From contig CAIPMZ010000132.1 in the NCBI GenBank assembly GCA_903866285.1, positions 1-5,646 of the forward strand: 5,646 bases of DNA. The letters are read 5' to 3'. The position numbers and the translations under genes are program-made. Shown in pieces: positions 4,823 through 5,646 of the stretch. The stretch comes from an uncultured bacterium. Lineage in GTDB: Bacteria; Patescibacteriota; Minisyncoccia; Moranbacterales; GWC2-37-73. Within the stretch, counting starts at the first letter, position 1; the number at the start of each line of letters is the position of its first letter. Under the pieces are notes generated by a model. That model ran no database searches. It was given only the letters and a program-made list of their open reading frames with translations, and was not told where the DNA came from.

Positions 4823-4893
4823 GCGGGTGTCGTATAGTGGTAGTACGTCGGTCTCCAAAACCGTTGGCGGGAGTTCGATTCTCTCCACCCGTG
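4823..4893 (+). tRNA. tRNA-Trp (anticodon CCA)
   Basis: A 71-nt cloverleaf. The acceptor GCGGGTG (4823-4829) pairs with CACCCGT (4886-4892), the first pair being a G-T wobble, with discriminator G4893 as is usual for bacterial tRNA-Trp. The D stem is GTAT/GTAC. The anticodon stem CGGT/ACCG encloses loop CTCCAAA, so the anticodon is CCA (4855-4857); the outermost stem pair is a T-T mismatch. The T arm is GGGAG-TTCGATT-CTCTC. CCA is not encoded. A CCATGC/GCATGG hairpin (4803-4818) stands four bases upstream. The 3' end is duplicated downstream at 5094. Confidence 0.94.
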
Positions 4894-4933
4894 CAAAAAA
4901 AGAAAAGAGCACTCCTTAAAAGAGTGTTCTTTT
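4878..4933 (+). repeat. Direct repeat copy 1: tRNA-Trp 3' end plus terminator
   Basis: The parent copy. It contains the tRNA-Trp T-arm 3' side and acceptor (ATTCTCTCCACCCGTGC) and the terminator hairpin. It differs from copy 2 (5094-5150) by one substitution and one inserted T. Confidence 0.85.
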
Positions 4934-4941
4934 CTTTTTTT
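4895..4941 (+). terminator. Intrinsic terminator after tRNA-Trp
   Basis: A 20-bp stem with one G-T wobble: AAAAAAAGAAAAGAGCACTC (4895-4914) pairs with the complementary arm 4922-4941 over a 7-nt loop, ending in seven T. The matching A-run makes it work in both directions. It closes the tRNA/rpmG cluster one base after the discriminator-plus-C. Confidence 0.9.
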
Positions 4942-5093
4942 ATGTTTATGTGAAAAGAATCGAACTGGGTGGCAGTGAGTTAGATAATTTTTAGTAAAAA
5001 ATTATCGCAACGAACGCCGACAAATGCGGATGAGCATTTGGCGCCACCCCGGGCAAGGAATGAATGAGTGTCGACGAACGAATGACGCGATAA
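4942..5093 (+). mobile_element. Structured insert between duplicated tRNA-Trp ends
   Basis: The segment separates the two copies of the tRNA-Trp 3' end and has no ORF of note. AGAATCGAACT (4956-4966) is an inverted copy of the tRNA-Trp T-loop region (4872-4882). GGGTGGC (4967-4973) pairs with GCCACCC (5043-5049). Between them lie GATAATTTTT-agta-AAAAATTATC (4983-5006) and CAAATGC-ggatga-GCATTTG (5021-5040). TTATCGC (5002-5008) is inverted as GCGATAA (5087-5093). It could be the remnant or minimal form of an element integrated at the tRNA 3' end; inference. Confidence 0.4.
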
Positions 5094-5150
5094 ATTCTCT
5101 CCACCCGTGCAAAAATAAGAAAAGAGCACTCCTTAAAAGAATGTTCTTTT
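5094..5150 (+). repeat. Direct repeat copy 2: partial tRNA-Trp end and terminator
   Basis: A displaced copy of 4878-4933, offset by 216 bp. It keeps 22 identical bases from the T arm through the acceptor into the A-run and then the terminator hairpin, with a G-to-A change (5141) that makes one C-A mismatch in the stem. It lacks the 5' part of the tRNA, so it is not a functional gene. The hairpin and its T-run (5147-5153) may still terminate transcription. Confidence 0.85.
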
Positions 5151-5190
5151 TTTGTTGAGAAAGCAATTATTTTGGATCAATTTGCAAATG

Positions 5191-5219
5191 CTGGCAATTA
5201 TGGGGATTTTTGTTATAAT
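5191..5219 (+). promoter_or_regulatory. Extended -10 promoter before a short ORF
   Basis: CTGGCA (5191-5196), a 17-bp spacer, then TGT-TATAAT with a perfect -10 at 5214-5219. Start near 5226, about 6 nt before an ATG at 5232. Confidence 0.65.
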
Positions 5220-5231
5220 AAGGTCATTGGG

Positions 5232-5285
5232 ATGGAAAAGAAGAAAGAATTGGAAAATGAAATTTCAGCGGAGGATTATTCTTGA
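5232..5285 (+). CDS. 17-residue ORF, possibly the start of a broken gene
   Basis: ATG 5232 to TGA 5283-5285 encodes MEKKKELENEISAEDYS. It follows a strong promoter by about a dozen bases and has gene-like polar composition. The frame stops 20 bp before the first RAYT-associated repeat. It may be the surviving 5' end of a gene lost when the element arrived, a genuine micropeptide, or chance. In related gene orders secE would be expected here, but the peptide is too short to assign. Confidence 0.25.
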   Translation: MEKKKELENEISAEDYS

Positions 5286-5304
5286 ATTTGATTGGTTACG
5301 TTAT

Positions 5305-5321
5305 AAAAAAGGTACCTGACC
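5305..5321 (+). repeat. RAYT-associated repeat, copy 1
   Basis: AAAAAAGGTACCTGACC, identical over 17 bp to 5527-5543. Its inner GGTACC is a palindrome. This copy lies 5' of the transposase remnant. Confidence 0.75.
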
Positions 5322-5355
5322 TCTTTAATTTGGATCGCAGTGGCCAGTTGAAAAA

Positions 5356-5541
5356 ATGGATTTGTATTTGGATTGGGTGAATACGCTGCAGGAAGATGAG
5401 GAGGAAAAGCTTGAAAGAATACGACACTCCATCAAGAGGGGCAATCCCTTGGGCGAGGATAGTCGGGTTGCAAAAATAGCAACGAAATTGGGCTTGCTCT
5501 CAACAATGAAGCAATTAGGCAGACCGAAAAAAGGTACCTGA
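5356..5541 (+). pseudogene. C-terminal remnant of a REP-associated tyrosine transposase (Y1/IS200-like)
   Basis: 61 residues matching only the tail of RAYT proteins: a WVN segment, IRHSIKRGNPLGEDS (family pattern: Arg-Gly, Pro, Gly before a usual Trp), KLGL, and the closing GRPKKGT. The catalytic Y1 domain, with its HUH motif and tyrosine, is absent. The frame is open only back to 5329, with a stop at 5326-5328. The residue after EDS is Arg where the family usually has Trp. RAYTs are single-strand transposases thought to spread REP palindromes. The stop codon falls inside the second 17-bp repeat, so gene end and repeat are one unit. It is almost certainly non-functional. Confidence 0.7.
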
Positions 5542-5543
5542 CC
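5527..5543 (+). repeat. RAYT-associated repeat, copy 2
   Basis: Second AAAAAAGGTACCTGACC, which encodes the final Lys-Lys-Gly-Thr-stop of the transposase remnant. Further on, GACACT (5602-5607) and AGTGTC (5623-5628) form an inverted repeat, and ACACT/AGTGT (5615-5627) a small hairpin. I see no gene in 5544-5646. Confidence 0.75.
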
Positions 5544-5646
5544 CCTAGTATACCAATAGACATGCCATGATATAGTAAAGGCGTGAATCCTACTGGCGTA
5601 TGACACTGACCCCAACACTTATAGTGTCTAAAAAAGAGTACGTACA

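Noticed and set aside
4942..5150. CRISPR array
   Set aside because: Only two copies of a repeat that is clearly tRNA end plus terminator; no regular spacers or cas genes.
5325..5618. Minus-strand 97-codon ORF opposite the RAYT remnant
   Set aside because: The plus-strand frame shows recognisable RAYT tail motifs; the antisense frame shows nothing recognisable.
1..5646. Alternative genetic code (UGA as Gly) of some CPR lineages
   Set aside because: The recognised intact genes end in TAA or TAG with full-length conserved domains and no in-frame UGA needed; no evidence for recoding.

Overview
The window looks like a chromosomal segment of a Candidate Phyla Radiation (Patescibacteria) bacterium; no finer placement is attempted. 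The evidence is a compact layout of translation genes, short EF-Ts and S2 forms, Lys/Ala-rich protein tails, almost no Shine-Dalgarno sequences, AT-rich palindromic spacers, and tRNA genes that do not encode CCA. This is judged from protein motifs and style, not from a database search.

Left part (1-3701): rpmE (L31) is on the minus strand, divergent from a plus-strand run of rpsB (S2), tsf (EF-Ts), a PSP1/YaaT-like protein and a one-TPR membrane-anchored protein. The 391-nt divergent spacer holds an extended -10 promoter for each direction, a 10-bp palindrome, and a long rpsB leader with two mutually exclusive hairpins.

Middle part (3702-4941): a tRNA/ribosomal-protein cluster with its own promoter holds tRNA-Thr(UGU), tRNA-Tyr(GUA), tRNA-Thr(GGU), rpmG (L33, 54 aa) and tRNA-Trp(CCA), ending at a 20-bp-stem terminator. 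The order recalls thrU-tyrU-glyT-thrT-tufB of E. coli. The tRNA-Thr(GGU) gene is interrupted after its anticodon by a 204-nt group I intron whose P1-P9 helices can be drawn from the sequence. The rpmG start codon lies inside a strong hairpin, and its stop codon is in another.

Right part (4942-5646): no intact gene is visible. The 3' end of tRNA-Trp plus its terminator is duplicated 216 bp downstream around a strongly structured segment, which looks like the footprint of an insertion at a tRNA end. A similar but smaller case, with a 9-bp duplication of the tRNA end, follows tRNA-Thr(GGU). Next come a strong promoter leading into a 17-codon ORF and a truncated REP-associated tyrosine transposase (RAYT) flanked by 17-bp direct repeats.

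Functionally nearly everything serves translation: ribosomal proteins, an elongation factor and tRNAs. The most notable material is the RNA-level structure (intron, leaders, hairpins) and the small insertions at tRNA 3' ends.
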